Shown here: piece after piece, positions 35,357-44,087 of the stretch
Position numbering within the stretch: position 1 is the first letter of the stretch
Layout of the letters: each line of letters begins with the position of its first letter
Source: Bacillus sp. USDA818B3_A
GTDB taxonomy: Bacteria; Bacillota; Bacilli; Bacillales; Cytobacillaceae
Assembly (NCBI RefSeq): GCF_009928415.1
Contig: NZ_JAABNN010000003.1
Coordinates: forward strand, 30,145 to 94,144
DNA length: 64,000 nt
Direction of reading: 5' to 3'
The notes under the pieces: generated by a model
What the model saw: the letters and a program-made list of their open reading frames with translations, nothing else
Database searches by the model: none
What the model was told of the DNA's origin: nothing
Position numbers and translations under genes: made by a program

Positions 35357-36362
35357 GATTGTCCCCCTTCCCATTTGCGGAAGCTTGAATCAAGGTTAAT
35401 CTCTCAGCTTTTCTTTTAGCTTTCCGTTTTTTCTCCTTCGAAGCATCGATGATCTTCGGTGCGGTTAGGGCAATAATAACAATAATTGCGGTAATTAACT
35501 TCATATCCCCAGGGCTCATGAATTCCGCTCGCAGTGCCAAAGTCACGACGATACGATAAATAATAGATCCCCCAATAACAGCAAGGGTTGTTCTTGCAAT
35601 TGTTTTTGTACCAAAAAGTGCCTCACCAATTATAACTGATGCTAAACCAATAACAATCATTCCAATTCCCATTCCAACATCGGCAAATCCACCTTGTTGT
35701 GCAATGAGTGCTCCTGAGAAGGCCACTAAGGCATTTGAAAGACCCAGTCCGATAACAACTAGAATATTTGTATTTGCCGAAAAACTGCGAATCATTCTTT
35801 TATTATCGCCAGTAGCCCTAATTGCAAGACCAATTTCAGTTCGCAAGAATAGATCGGTTAAAAATTTGATTACGAATGTCACGATGATCATAAAAATTAA
35901 TATTCCCCATGTTTCAGGCAGGCTGTCACCGAGTCCAACCATCGTTAGGATTTGATTGAAAAATGCATCAATTCCCGATTTTTCAAATAGATCTCCGATT
36001 TTTGTAAAGGCTGTATCCGTATTTAGTAAAGGAATATTAGAACGGCCCATAATCCGTAAATTAATAGAATATAAGGCAATCATCATTAAAATACCGGAAA
36101 GTAAGTTATTAATTTTTCCGAACGTATGCAGCAGACCTGTCATACACCCAGCAGCAAACCCGGCAAATAATGCCGTAATTGTCGCTATAAAAGGGTTTAC
36201 TCCATTTGCGATTAGTACTGCTGAAATAGCGGCCCCTGTAACAAAACTTCCATCCACCGTTAAATCTGGAAAATCCAGAATACGAAAGGAAAGATAGACG
36301 CCCAGTGCCATAATCGCATAGATGATGCCAGCTTCAAACGATCCAAATATGGCTGTAAACAT
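35331..36362 (-). CDS. ABC transporter permease, TrpY-like
   Basis: A 343-residue permease of the branched-chain/ribose (BPD_transp_2) type with about nine or ten helices. FPDLTVDGSFVTGAAISAVLI at residues about 31-50 is the family signature; GLSNALVAFSGALIAQQGGFADVGMGIGMI in the second half carries the conserved Gly-rich permease loop. Its C-terminal tail is basic and cytoplasmic. It follows the binding-protein gene and overlaps the ATPase gene, making the usual import set; substrate likely an aromatic amino acid by context only. Confidence 0.9.
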   Translation of the reverse strand: MFTAIFGSFEAGIIYAIMALGVYLSFRILDFPDLTVDGSFVTGAAISAVLIANGVNPFIATITALFAGFAAGCMTGLLHTFGKINNLLSGILMMIALYSINLRIMGRSNIPLLNTDTAFTKIGDLFEKSGIDAFFNQILTMVGLGDSLPETWGILIFMIIVTFVIKFLTDLFLRTEIGLAIRATGDNKRMIRSFSANTNILVVIGLGLSNALVAFSGALIAQQGGFADVGMGIGMIVIGLASVIIGEALFGTKTIARTTLAVIGGSIIYRIVVTLALRAEFMSPGDMKLITAIIVIIALTAPKIIDASKEKKRKAKRKAERLTLIQASANGKGDNHAALKSDS

Positions 36363-36440
36363 TTAGAACATCCTTTCTCCAAGTCAATTGCTCACAAAAT
36401 AAATTTATAAGTCCCGACGCTTAATTGTTTTGTAATAAAT

Positions 36441-36474
36441 CAAGGAGTTAACCTCCGTAAAGGTTACCTCCTTG
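36441..36474 (-). promoter_or_regulatory. Stem-loop between binding protein and permease genes
   Basis: CAAGGAGGTAACCT ... AGGTTAACTCCTTG (minus strand) with a 6-nt loop but no T-run. Such hairpins after binding-protein genes stabilise the upstream message and lower expression of the membrane parts. Confidence 0.55.
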
Positions 36475-36493
36475 AAGAAACATTTTCTATCTA

Positions 36494-37492
36494 TTATTTT
36501 CCTTCATAAAATTCGCCGAGTTTACTCCACTCTTCCTTAACTGTTAAGCCTTGAGCTTCAGCTGCTTTCTTATTAATCACTAGTTTTAAGCTCTTTGGAA
36601 GCTCAACTGGGATGTCAGAAGTCTTTTTCTTTCCGGATAAAATGTCTGCAGCCATAACTCCAGATTGATAACCAAGATCATAGTAACTAAAACCACTAGC
36701 TGCTACAGCCCCTTTTTTCATTGAATCAAGTTCTCCAACGAAAAGAGGAATTTTCTTACTATTGGCTACAGCAATAACAGAATCAAGAGCGGTAACAACC
36801 GTATTGTCAGTAGGTATGTAAATGGCATCGACACGGCCAACTAATGACTCAGCTGCTTGTTTCACTTCTGAAGTATTTGACACTGAAGCTTCAATGAGCT
36901 TAGCCCCTTTTTCCTCAACGAGTTTCTTTACTTCTTTTACTTGAACCTCTGAATTCTGTTCACCTGAATTAAAAATCACACCAACATTTTTGGCTTTTAC
37001 TTCTTCTGTAATAAAGCTAATTGTTTTCTTTGTGGCATCAGGATGGTTATCAGTGGTACCTGTAATATTATTACCTGGTTTATCAAAAGATTCAACAAAC
37101 CCCGCTCCGACTGGATCCGTTACTGATGTAAAAATAATAGGAATTTCTTTGGTAGCATTTAAAGCTGCAGTTGCACTTGGTGTAGCATTTGCAAAAATTA
37201 AATCTACTTTATCACCCACAAAATTATCAGCGATCGTTTGTGTATTATTCATATCTGCCTGTGCATTTTGCTCGTCAAACTTAACCTTTAAGCCCTTATC
37301 CTCAAGCGCTTTCTTAAATCCTTCCGTTGCAGCATCTAAGGACGGGTGTGGTGCAAACTGAGAAATACCAACCGTAAATTCCTTTTCAGCCCCTGACTTT
37401 TCCGAACTTCCTGAAGATTCCTTAGAGCCGCATCCTGCTAACAGTAACATTCCTGCTAACGCAATCGAGACTGCCTTTACCTTTCTTTTCAT
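36494..37492 (-). CDS. ABC transporter substrate-binding lipoprotein, TrpX-like
   Basis: A 332-residue lipoprotein with lipobox LLAGC near residue 20 after a short basic and hydrophobic signal. The mature part begins KEFTVGISQFAPHPSLDAA, and motifs such as FANATPSATAALNATKEIPIIFTSVTDPVGAGFV are characteristic of the DUF534 (COG2984, TrpX/ABC_sub_bind) family that delivers tryptophan or tyrosine in streptococci. The ATG at 37492 lies nine bases after GGGGG; an ATG two codons earlier is also possible. First gene of the transporter operon. Confidence 0.9.
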   Translation of the reverse strand: MKRKVKAVSIALAGMLLLAGCGSKESSGSSEKSGAEKEFTVGISQFAPHPSLDAATEGFKKALEDKGLKVKFDEQNAQADMNNTQTIADNFVGDKVDLIFANATPSATAALNATKEIPIIFTSVTDPVGAGFVESFDKPGNNITGTTDNHPDATKKTISFITEEVKAKNVGVIFNSGEQNSEVQVKEVKKLVEEKGAKLIEASVSNTSEVKQAAESLVGRVDAIYIPTDNTVVTALDSVIAVANSKKIPLFVGELDSMKKGAVAASGFSYYDLGYQSGVMAADILSGKKKTSDIPVELPKSLKLVINKKAAEAQGLTVKEEWSKLGEFYEGK

Positions 37493-37680
37493 GAACATGT
37501 TCCCCCAATTTTCTAACTATTTTTTATATATTAAAAATTATTATTATTCTAGTATCTTTTTTAGATAAAAGCAATAGAAAATACAAAAATATTTTTTTGC
37601 TTTAAAGGAGCGAACCCTTAAAGTATGAATCATGCAAGAGTTAGCAATGTTTTATACATAATTTTTCTTTGCTAAAAAGA

Positions 37681-37713
37681 AAAAATACCCTCTATCTAGT
37701 AGAAGGTATTTTT
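37681..37713 (-). terminator. Terminator of a 42-aa gene
   Basis: AAAAATACC ... GGTATTTTT hairpin with an interior ctcta/tagaa extension, T-run on the minus strand. Confidence 0.65.
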
Positions 37714-37745
37714 ATGTTGTAATATTATTTTATTTTGTTATTTTC

Positions 37746-37874
37746 TTACCAGTTACGGGTATTTTCAAGAAGTTGGTCAATCTCCACATTTTTCACTTTA
37801 TTATTGTTTTTCTCAGATGTTAGATCTGATGTGGCTTCTAGTAGTTTGTCGATATCAATTAATTGGATTCCCAT
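37746..37874 (-). CDS. Tiny hypothetical protein, 42 aa
   Basis: GGAGGTTAGAT sits directly before the ATG at 37874, and a terminator follows the stop, so this short frame has full gene signals. The peptide contains two similar stretches, IDIDKLLEATSDL (5-17) and VEIDQLLENTRNW (30-42), joined by a KNNNKVK linker. The repeated I-D-x-L-L-E-x-T pattern suggests two copies of one amphipathic helix. I do not recognise a family. Confidence 0.55.
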   Translation of the reverse strand: MGIQLIDIDKLLEATSDLTSEKNNNKVKNVEIDQLLENTRNW

Positions 37875-37970
37875 ATCTAACCTCCATTGAGCTTTTGTTA
37901 TTATTAATCTACTAAACCTTTCGAGCATGTAATGGAAATTATGGGGGTGGTATTTATAAATATTTATTTT

Positions 37971-39131
37971 CTAAGCAGTTATTTTTACTTTTTTTTGACT
38001 TTCACGATAGTTAAAAAAGTATTTCATCATTGGAGGTGTCACTATGGTAGTAACAAGCACAACGATTACTAAGATGGCGAAAAGTTCTTGGCTTATGAGC
38101 TTACTCTCTAAACCAAGCGCAGCAATTATTAAGGCCACTTCTCCTCTTGACACCATTGCCGCACCAATTCCAAGCGAACTGCTCCATGAGAATTTTGCCA
38201 GTTTGGCACCTGCCGCAGCTCCAATTAATTTGGTTAGGATGGCAAGAATACTTAGAGCGATGATGGTATCCAAATGTTGTGATAGTCCTTCAAAGCTCGC
38301 TTTTACGCCAATGGAAGTAAAAAATACAGGTACAAAAATCGAATAACCAATTGTTTCTACCTTGTTAAAGACTTCCTTTTTAAAATTCGTTAAACTTATG
38401 GCCACTCCTGCAATATAAGCCCCAATAATGGCAGCAACTCCGGTTAATTCTGCCATGTAAGCAAATAAAAAGCAAATGATTAATGCGCCAGAAATCACGG
38501 ACTCGGTAACCTTTAATTTGGCAAATCTTTTTAGTACCCATGGGACTAACTTCCATGAGGCAAGTAACGCTCCTGCAAAAAAGAGAATCTTTTTAACGAT
38601 GACCATGCTCAAATTTATCTCTCCGCCTGCCATGCTCATTAAAAAGGCAAGTGCAATAATGACAACCACATCATCGATAACAGCTGCACCTAAAATGGCT
38701 GTTCCTTCTTTTGACTGCATTTTATCTAATTCTTTAAGTGCCTGGACAGAAATACTTACACTTGTAGCTGAGAGTAATAAACCTAAAAACGATGCTTCGA
38801 AGGTGGACATATCCATAATGATCCCGGCTATATATCCAACAAAAAAGGGAACAATGATTCCACTCATTCCTACTAAGGCAGAAGCTTTCCCCGACCTTTT
38901 AAATTCATCCACATCCGTTTCCAAACCTGCTATGAACATTAATAAAATAACACCAATTTGGCTTAATTCTTCTAAGGTTTTGGTTTCTGAAATAATGCCT
39001 AACATTGCCGGACCTAAAATAATACCGACAAGCAGTTTTCCTAAAACGGACGGCTGGCCTAATTTAACACTTAGATCCCCTGCTATTTTGCTGGCAAATA
39101 AAATGATCGCTAATTCGAAAATTAATTCCAT
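37971..39131 (-). CDS. Cation:proton antiporter, CPA2 family
   Basis: A 386-residue antiporter with about 12 helices. LGQPSVLGKLLVGIILGP is the helix-2 signature, LLMFIAGLETDVDEF the next; LGAAVIDDVVVIIALAFLMS holds the adjacent Asp pair of the ion site, as in NapA/GerN. There is no RCK/TrkA-N domain attached. It would exchange Na+ or K+ for H+ across the membrane. AAAGGGATGATTCG precedes the ATG. It could be a GerN/YjbQ-type protein; ion choice cannot be judged. Confidence 0.92.
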   Translation of the reverse strand: MELIFELAIILFASKIAGDLSVKLGQPSVLGKLLVGIILGPAMLGIISETKTLEELSQIGVILLMFIAGLETDVDEFKRSGKASALVGMSGIIVPFFVGYIAGIIMDMSTFEASFLGLLLSATSVSISVQALKELDKMQSKEGTAILGAAVIDDVVVIIALAFLMSMAGGEINLSMVIVKKILFFAGALLASWKLVPWVLKRFAKLKVTESVISGALIICFLFAYMAELTGVAAIIGAYIAGVAISLTNFKKEVFNKVETIGYSIFVPVFFTSIGVKASFEGLSQHLDTIIALSILAILTKLIGAAAGAKLAKFSWSSSLGIGAAMVSRGEVALIIAALGLESKLISQELFAILVIVVLVTTIVTPPMMKYFFNYRESQKKVKITA

Positions 39132-39158
39132 CGAATCATCCCTTTCTTTTTAGAAAAT

Positions 39159-39192
39159 AAAAAAGAGTCTGTCATTTTTTCAACAGACTCAT
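39159..39192 (-). terminator. Terminator hairpin upstream of the antiporter gene
   Basis: GAGTCTGT ... ACAGACTC with T-run on the minus strand; second of two consecutive hairpins after the 1136-aa gene. Confidence 0.7.
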
Positions 39193-39200
39193 ACCTATAA

Positions 39201-39256
39201 AGCAAAAAGAGCCTGTCAACCAATGGACATAATAATCCCTTGGTGACAGGCTCCTC
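39201..39256 (-). terminator. Long terminator of the 1136-aa membrane protein gene
   Basis: GAGCCTGTCA(c)CCAAGGG ... CCATTGG(t)TGACAGGCTC with one bulge, T-run on the minus strand. Confidence 0.8.
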
Positions 39257-39340
39257 CGAAAACAGTTTTATTAAGTTAATACTATTATAACAGATTCTAT
39301 AATAATATTCAACACAAGGGGTGCTTTAACAGGTAAGTTA

Positions 39341-42300
39341 CTAATCCCACTTTCTTATTTTACCAATAATGTTCATTTTAATGTAGGTGATGAAAGTGGA
39401 TTCTCCCTTTTGGACTTTTTGTTTATGCCATTCATTAAAACTAGCGATTGTAATGAGGGTAAGACCTGCAATTAACAGATATGCCCACCATGGCATGTTT
39501 CCCCAATAAGGTCTTGTTTGCAGAAAGACATTTAACAATAAAACCCCTGCACCCACAAAAAAGTACGATTTTATTTGTATATACATCCCCGCCACCATTG
39601 ATAACAAGGAAAGTGATCCTAATATTATCGCATCATAGATGGTATGACTCGTCATGGCATCCTGGATTAAAATCAACGATACGATCACTAATACCAGCCA
39701 TTGGATCGCCTTTATAATCCTCGAAAATTTCCCATGCAGACAATGCCGAATGAAAATGACTAAGACGATGAAGGGCAGCACAGCTGCTTCACTCTGCCAT
39801 AATGAAGGGATAGATATCCTGCTAATAATGGCATAATAAGGCTCTAACAAATATCCGCCTGCAGCAATGGTTATGAAAGCTGAAAATTCTGCAGGTACTC
39901 TTTTTCTTTGGAGCCATAAAGAGAGAGCAATCAGCGTACCAGGTAATACACTACTCCAAATCTGTTGACTTTCTAAAGAGTACATAAACGAGAAGTAAAA
40001 TAGAGCGATTACTGTATATCCATCCATTTTGATATCCCAAAACTTAGCAGCAGGTTCCAATAGCTTTTTGTATAGGGCCTGACCTATAAGAAGTAACAGT
40101 ATTCCTGCCATGGCAAAGGTAAGCATTTTTTGCGGCTCAGTCAAATCACTGACATAAGTGTATTCTACCGTGGCAATGAATGAGAATCCTAAAGGAACAA
40201 GGCAAAAAATATCCCATTTAACTTTATGCAAGTAACACAGCAGTCCAATGATATATAGGCAAGTCACCAGGTATGGAATGAAACCATACGGATAGATTAC
40301 CAGCATAGAACCTATACCAATAGTTGAAAATGGTACAAGATAAAAAGTGATCCGCCTTTTAAATCCTTGATTGGTTATTAAGAACAACCCGGATATCAGC
40401 AAACTTGTAATCGGGAATTCATACCTTCCATTCATGTGGAGATTGAATTTGTCCACTCCAGTCGATATGACCAAAAATAATGTGGTAAAACTTCCGTAAA
40501 GGAAACACTTCAATTTCCATTCCACAACAGCCCATTTTGTGCTCACTGTATATCCTGCCAACGCTAATAAAAAGCTGAAGACTGAGTCTGCATGATAGAC
40601 AAACCAAGTAACGGCAAGAGCAAGAGGTAAGAAAATATGGCCCACCCACGCAAACGCAGCTTCAATGTCTGGATCTTTTTTCCTCCAAAGGGCTGCAATG
40701 ATTAATAAGATCATTGCGCAGACAGTTGCTACTAGCGAATTTATAACTTGGTTAAAGTAAATTTTCTCTGCTATAGCGTTTATGACAGAGAAATAAGAAA
40801 AAAGTGTCGTAACACTGATGAAATAAGGAATCCAATTTTTCCTCATCATCTTATAAAAATACGAGTACATCGCGATTCCCGACAGCATAACTATTGGCTG
40901 CACCCATGTCTGATTAATAGGACTAACCATTGAGAAAAATAGAGCCAATGTATAAAGAGCCTGAGATATAAGTAATGAACTCCTTGAAAATCCTTTTTTA
41001 TTTACCTTTTCCCATACAATACTTGTTAATAAAACTATTACTGCCCCTGTTGCGAAATTAACGGCATATCCATAGTTAGAAAAATATTGAAGGGAGTTTA
41101 CATTCATTTCCTCACCAAAGGCTGCAACCGACAATCCGAGGCCACTGGGCAATATCCACAATGCCGCTTCCTTTAGAAAAGCTCTTTCTTGGTATTGATG
41201 AAGCAAATAAGCTGCCACTGTTAAAAATAGGAGCATTACACCTATTTCCCACCAATAGGCAAAGGCTATCGCGCTTAATATGGCTATACCCATGATTGAT
41301 AGTCCCATTTCCACTGCTGCATGCCGGATTACGAGGACATGTTTAGATATATGAACGATCCCAAATAGGATAAACAAGAGAAACCCTGTCATACATACTC
41401 TTAGAGGGAAATTGATGTCTTCGAAAGAATAAGCTGCTAAAGAAATCCCTTCATAAATAGCTGAAGATAAAAAGAGTGTACTTAAGTATGGAAAAATATT
41501 TCGGGAACTCTGACGGCATAGATAGATAAAATTCGCTGCCATGATGAGATAGGCAAGCATGAGCACTATGGCAGGCTCTCCTGAACGGAGCAAGATACCT
41601 TCTAAACTAATATAGATAAAAGCGAAGCCTGATATAATCGCACTTGTATATTGAAAAACCTTTTCCAATGAAAATCGATCATTTATTACATTAGGAACAA
41701 AGGCTATACCAAATGCTACTAATGCATAGATAATCCCCCCTGCATGTTCAAGGAAGCTATTTTCCACCAGCTGATAGGCCCCATAAACAAGCATAATAGT
41801 AAAAACGAAGTGATACTCTTTCCTGCCGGTAACATACATCATGGATAAATACACCACTGATGTTAACAGAATATTTATACTGTTGATCACTTCATAATCA
41901 AATAGAAAGAGCATAAATAGTGTCGTCAGAACTAAATTAACTTGGATATAAGGCACAAATTCTTTTATAAATATTTGGTGAACATCAATATGTTTGATTC
42001 GTCGGTAACTAACAATAAGTACCGCGTTAAAAAGCACCATACCCAAATAAAAGAAATCAACCTGTAAATGTAGTGCTGCTAGTATAAAGGCGAAGCCTAT
42101 AGAAAATGAAACAAACGAAAACCAAACAAATAACCTTGAACTTAAATTCTTTGCAAATAAAATATACACGATCAGAGGCAGAAAGCTCACGAGCATTCCA
42201 AGCAGATATCTGCCTCCGCCTTGAATCGAAAGATACGTCCCTAAGAGCCCAAACCAACCTAAGGAGAGAATGAAAATAGGCAAGAATAAACTCCCAAGGA

Positions 42301-42751
42301 CAGTAAACGCAAAAGCAGTTTTATCGATATGTAACACTCTTTTAGTAAAAAAAGCTATACCATAAAATAATAAGGAAACAATCGCAATCGAGCCGCTTTT
42401 CATAGCACCTGTCATTGATTCCCAATTACTCGTGGCCACAAATAATCCACCGATTAATAGGAAGATAACTCCTATATTTAACGACCAAGTGATGTTTCTT
42501 TCCCGAATCTCTTCAGGTGTCAGTGTCTTTTTGACCTTAACCGGTTTTGAAGAAACTACAGGCATTGGTTTGATATCGCTTGATTTTATTTTGATGAGGG
42601 GCTCCTCATCTTTTATTACATCTAGATGGAATTGATCGTGTGCCTTTGAAATGGTCTCAAATAATGCTTCAGAAAGATATCCGCCTTCTTTTAACTTGGA
42701 TAACTCATCTCTAAATATTCTTTTTCTCTCTTCCCTTATATTAGGATCCAT
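39341..42751 (-). CDS. Giant polytopic membrane protein, 1136 aa
   Basis: A very long integral membrane protein. Residues about 1-85 are cytoplasmic and charged (IFRDELSKLKEGGYLSEALF), with a Pro/Val/Lys-rich stretch, then TPEEIRERNITWSLNIGVIFLL opens an almost unbroken array of hydrophobic helices, which I estimate at about 35-40 to the C-terminus. The N-terminal helical hairpin followed by membrane helices recalls DUF2157/SCO7613-type membrane proteins. No catalytic motif is visible. GGGGGAG precedes the ATG. The gene stands alone, ended by two hairpins. Function unknown. Confidence 0.85.
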   Translation of the reverse strand: MDPNIREERKRIFRDELSKLKEGGYLSEALFETISKAHDQFHLDVIKDEEPLIKIKSSDIKPMPVVSSKPVKVKKTLTPEEIRERNITWSLNIGVIFLLIGGLFVATSNWESMTGAMKSGSIAIVSLLFYGIAFFTKRVLHIDKTAFAFTVLGSLFLPIFILSLGWFGLLGTYLSIQGGGRYLLGMLVSFLPLIVYILFAKNLSSRLFVWFSFVSFSIGFAFILAALHLQVDFFYLGMVLFNAVLIVSYRRIKHIDVHQIFIKEFVPYIQVNLVLTTLFMLFLFDYEVINSINILLTSVVYLSMMYVTGRKEYHFVFTIMLVYGAYQLVENSFLEHAGGIIYALVAFGIAFVPNVINDRFSLEKVFQYTSAIISGFAFIYISLEGILLRSGEPAIVLMLAYLIMAANFIYLCRQSSRNIFPYLSTLFLSSAIYEGISLAAYSFEDINFPLRVCMTGFLLFILFGIVHISKHVLVIRHAAVEMGLSIMGIAILSAIAFAYWWEIGVMLLFLTVAAYLLHQYQERAFLKEAALWILPSGLGLSVAAFGEEMNVNSLQYFSNYGYAVNFATGAVIVLLTSIVWEKVNKKGFSRSSLLISQALYTLALFFSMVSPINQTWVQPIVMLSGIAMYSYFYKMMRKNWIPYFISVTTLFSYFSVINAIAEKIYFNQVINSLVATVCAMILLIIAALWRKKDPDIEAAFAWVGHIFLPLALAVTWFVYHADSVFSFLLALAGYTVSTKWAVVEWKLKCFLYGSFTTLFLVISTGVDKFNLHMNGRYEFPITSLLISGLFLITNQGFKRRITFYLVPFSTIGIGSMLVIYPYGFIPYLVTCLYIIGLLCYLHKVKWDIFCLVPLGFSFIATVEYTYVSDLTEPQKMLTFAMAGILLLLIGQALYKKLLEPAAKFWDIKMDGYTVIALFYFSFMYSLESQQIWSSVLPGTLIALSLWLQRKRVPAEFSAFITIAAGGYLLEPYYAIISRISIPSLWQSEAAVLPFIVLVIFIRHCLHGKFSRIIKAIQWLVLVIVSLILIQDAMTSHTIYDAIILGSLSLLSMVAGMYIQIKSYFFVGAGVLLLNVFLQTRPYWGNMPWWAYLLIAGLTLITIASFNEWHKQKVQKGESTFITYIKMNIIGKIRKWD

Positions 42752-42938
42752 TTAAACTCCCCCCATTGGAATAAGATGTTAATTATGTATTTTTTACACT
42801 ATTATCCATATAGTGTAATTTTACACCATTTTAATAAATTTTCAACACTTTTCATTTATTTAAATATAATCAGATTTACGTTTGGGAAAAATATCTGTAT
42901 GATAAGAGAATATTTGTTACACACAAAAGGAGTAGTAT

Positions 42939-43415
42939 ATGCTGACATTTAATGAAAAATTAGCGATTATTGAATCATATCCACAATTAGAGAGAAAAGA
43001 TGTTTCTCTAAAACGTGTTAATTTCCAGTTTCCAGAAAGTATTTCTGACAAGAAAAACATTGTTTATCACCTTCATCCAAATGGCAATGGTTTTGTGTAT
43101 GCAGGGCACTTGGATCAATATGAAACAGATGAAAAAGGAATGGTTAATATCCGTGATTTTACGTCTGAAGAATTAAAGAGGCTTTTAACTGCATCCATTA
43201 CAGCGCTATCGCCATTAGAAAAAGAAACAAATGAGGAAGCAATCATTGGTGATCTAAAAGAGGAACGCTGGGTCGACAATGAGGGAAATGTTCTCATTTT
43301 ACTCAATGAGAATGAAGTGTGGAATATATATTTTGGATTGAACCTTGATGAAAGCTTTGATACATATGAAGAAGCTGTAAACTTCATGCGGGAAGAAGGC
43401 TTTTCACCTAAATAA
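42939..43415 (+). CDS. Hypothetical soluble protein, 158 aa
   Basis: A 158-residue acidic protein without membrane segments. NEKLAIIESYPQLERKDVSL opens it; the centre has a GNGFVYAGHLDQYETDEKGMVNIRDF stretch, and the end EAVNFMREEGFSPK. The middle to C-terminal part alternates strands and helices. AAAGGAG precedes the ATG. I do not recognise a family. It is divergent from the giant membrane protein gene and convergent with the HD gene. Confidence 0.75.
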   Translation: MLTFNEKLAIIESYPQLERKDVSLKRVNFQFPESISDKKNIVYHLHPNGNGFVYAGHLDQYETDEKGMVNIRDFTSEELKRLLTASITALSPLEKETNEEAIIGDLKEERWVDNEGNVLILLNENEVWNIYFGLNLDESFDTYEEAVNFMREEGFSPK

Positions 43416-43418
43416 GTT

Positions 43419-43450
43419 TAGAGGCAGTGCTCTGCACTGCCTCTTTTATT
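43419..43450. terminator. Bidirectional terminator
   Basis: GAGGCAGTGC-tct-GCACTGCCTC hairpin between convergent genes, T-run on the plus side. Confidence 0.88.
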
Positions 43451-43964
43451 CGGGATTATATTCATGATCAATTAACTGGTCTAAACGAATGATACTATCT
43501 CTGGCACGATCATAATCAATTGTTCGGTAATGATGCATTCCACCCTCTTCTTCATCCTTTTCGTCAGCCCATTTCACTACCTGCTGTAAAGGTGTCCTAA
43601 CGATATCATTCGAAGGTAAAAAGGAATCCGTATGAAAAAGAATGGCAAGTGCGATTGACTTTGCCTTTATGGGGTTTTCACCAAGACGGATTAAAAGTTT
43701 ATGAGCCCGCTCCGCACCCTTAATTGGATGGATATCATTCTGCTTATACAGGTCATAATCCCACTTTCCGTTCTTATACCACGTATAGTGACCCATATCA
43801 TGTAGAAGTCCTGCTTTAACAGCAATATCAATATCAAGCTGATGTTCCTTACTCAAATGAAAAGCATGGTACGCTACCGCAATCGCATGGGCTAGTCCTG
43901 AGCGGTTTAAATATTTCTGTGCAATGCGGTGTTCAAAAATATCCAATAAAGTTACATCTCTCAT
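43446..43964 (-). CDS. HD domain phosphohydrolase-like protein
   Basis: A 172-residue HD-superfamily protein. The metal ligands are in AHAIAVAYHAFHLSKEH (first His), GLLHDMGHY (HD), and a later His/Asp set around LAILFHTDSFLPS and WADEKDEEEGG. Such proteins are usually phosphohydrolases acting on nucleotides. The ATG at 43964 follows GGAGTG; the frame is open to 44000. Substrate unknown. Confidence 0.88.
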   Translation of the reverse strand: MRDVTLLDIFEHRIAQKYLNRSGLAHAIAVAYHAFHLSKEHQLDIDIAVKAGLLHDMGHYTWYKNGKWDYDLYKQNDIHPIKGAERAHKLLIRLGENPIKAKSIALAILFHTDSFLPSNDIVRTPLQQVVKWADEKDEEEGGMHHYRTIDYDRARDSIIRLDQLIDHEYNPE

Positions 43965-44055
43965 GCGATCCACTCCTGCCTGTTTCTGAATGTATTTCAC
44001 TTATTATATGCTAACCTGTCCGAAATGGCTATTCCTTTAGTTCTTTCATGGACAA

Positions 44056-44087
44056 AAAAGGAGAAGGACCAGGTCCTTCTCCTTTTA
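44056..44087 (-). terminator. Terminator of the LTA synthase gene
   Basis: AAAAGGAGAAGGACC-a-GGTCCTTCTCCTTTT; the stem overlaps the stop codon. Confidence 0.85.

Noticed and set aside
38476..39153. 225-codon open frame opposite the antiporter gene
   Set aside because: Antisense shadow of a strongly biased membrane-protein gene; Pro/Ser/Ile-rich, no ribosome site.
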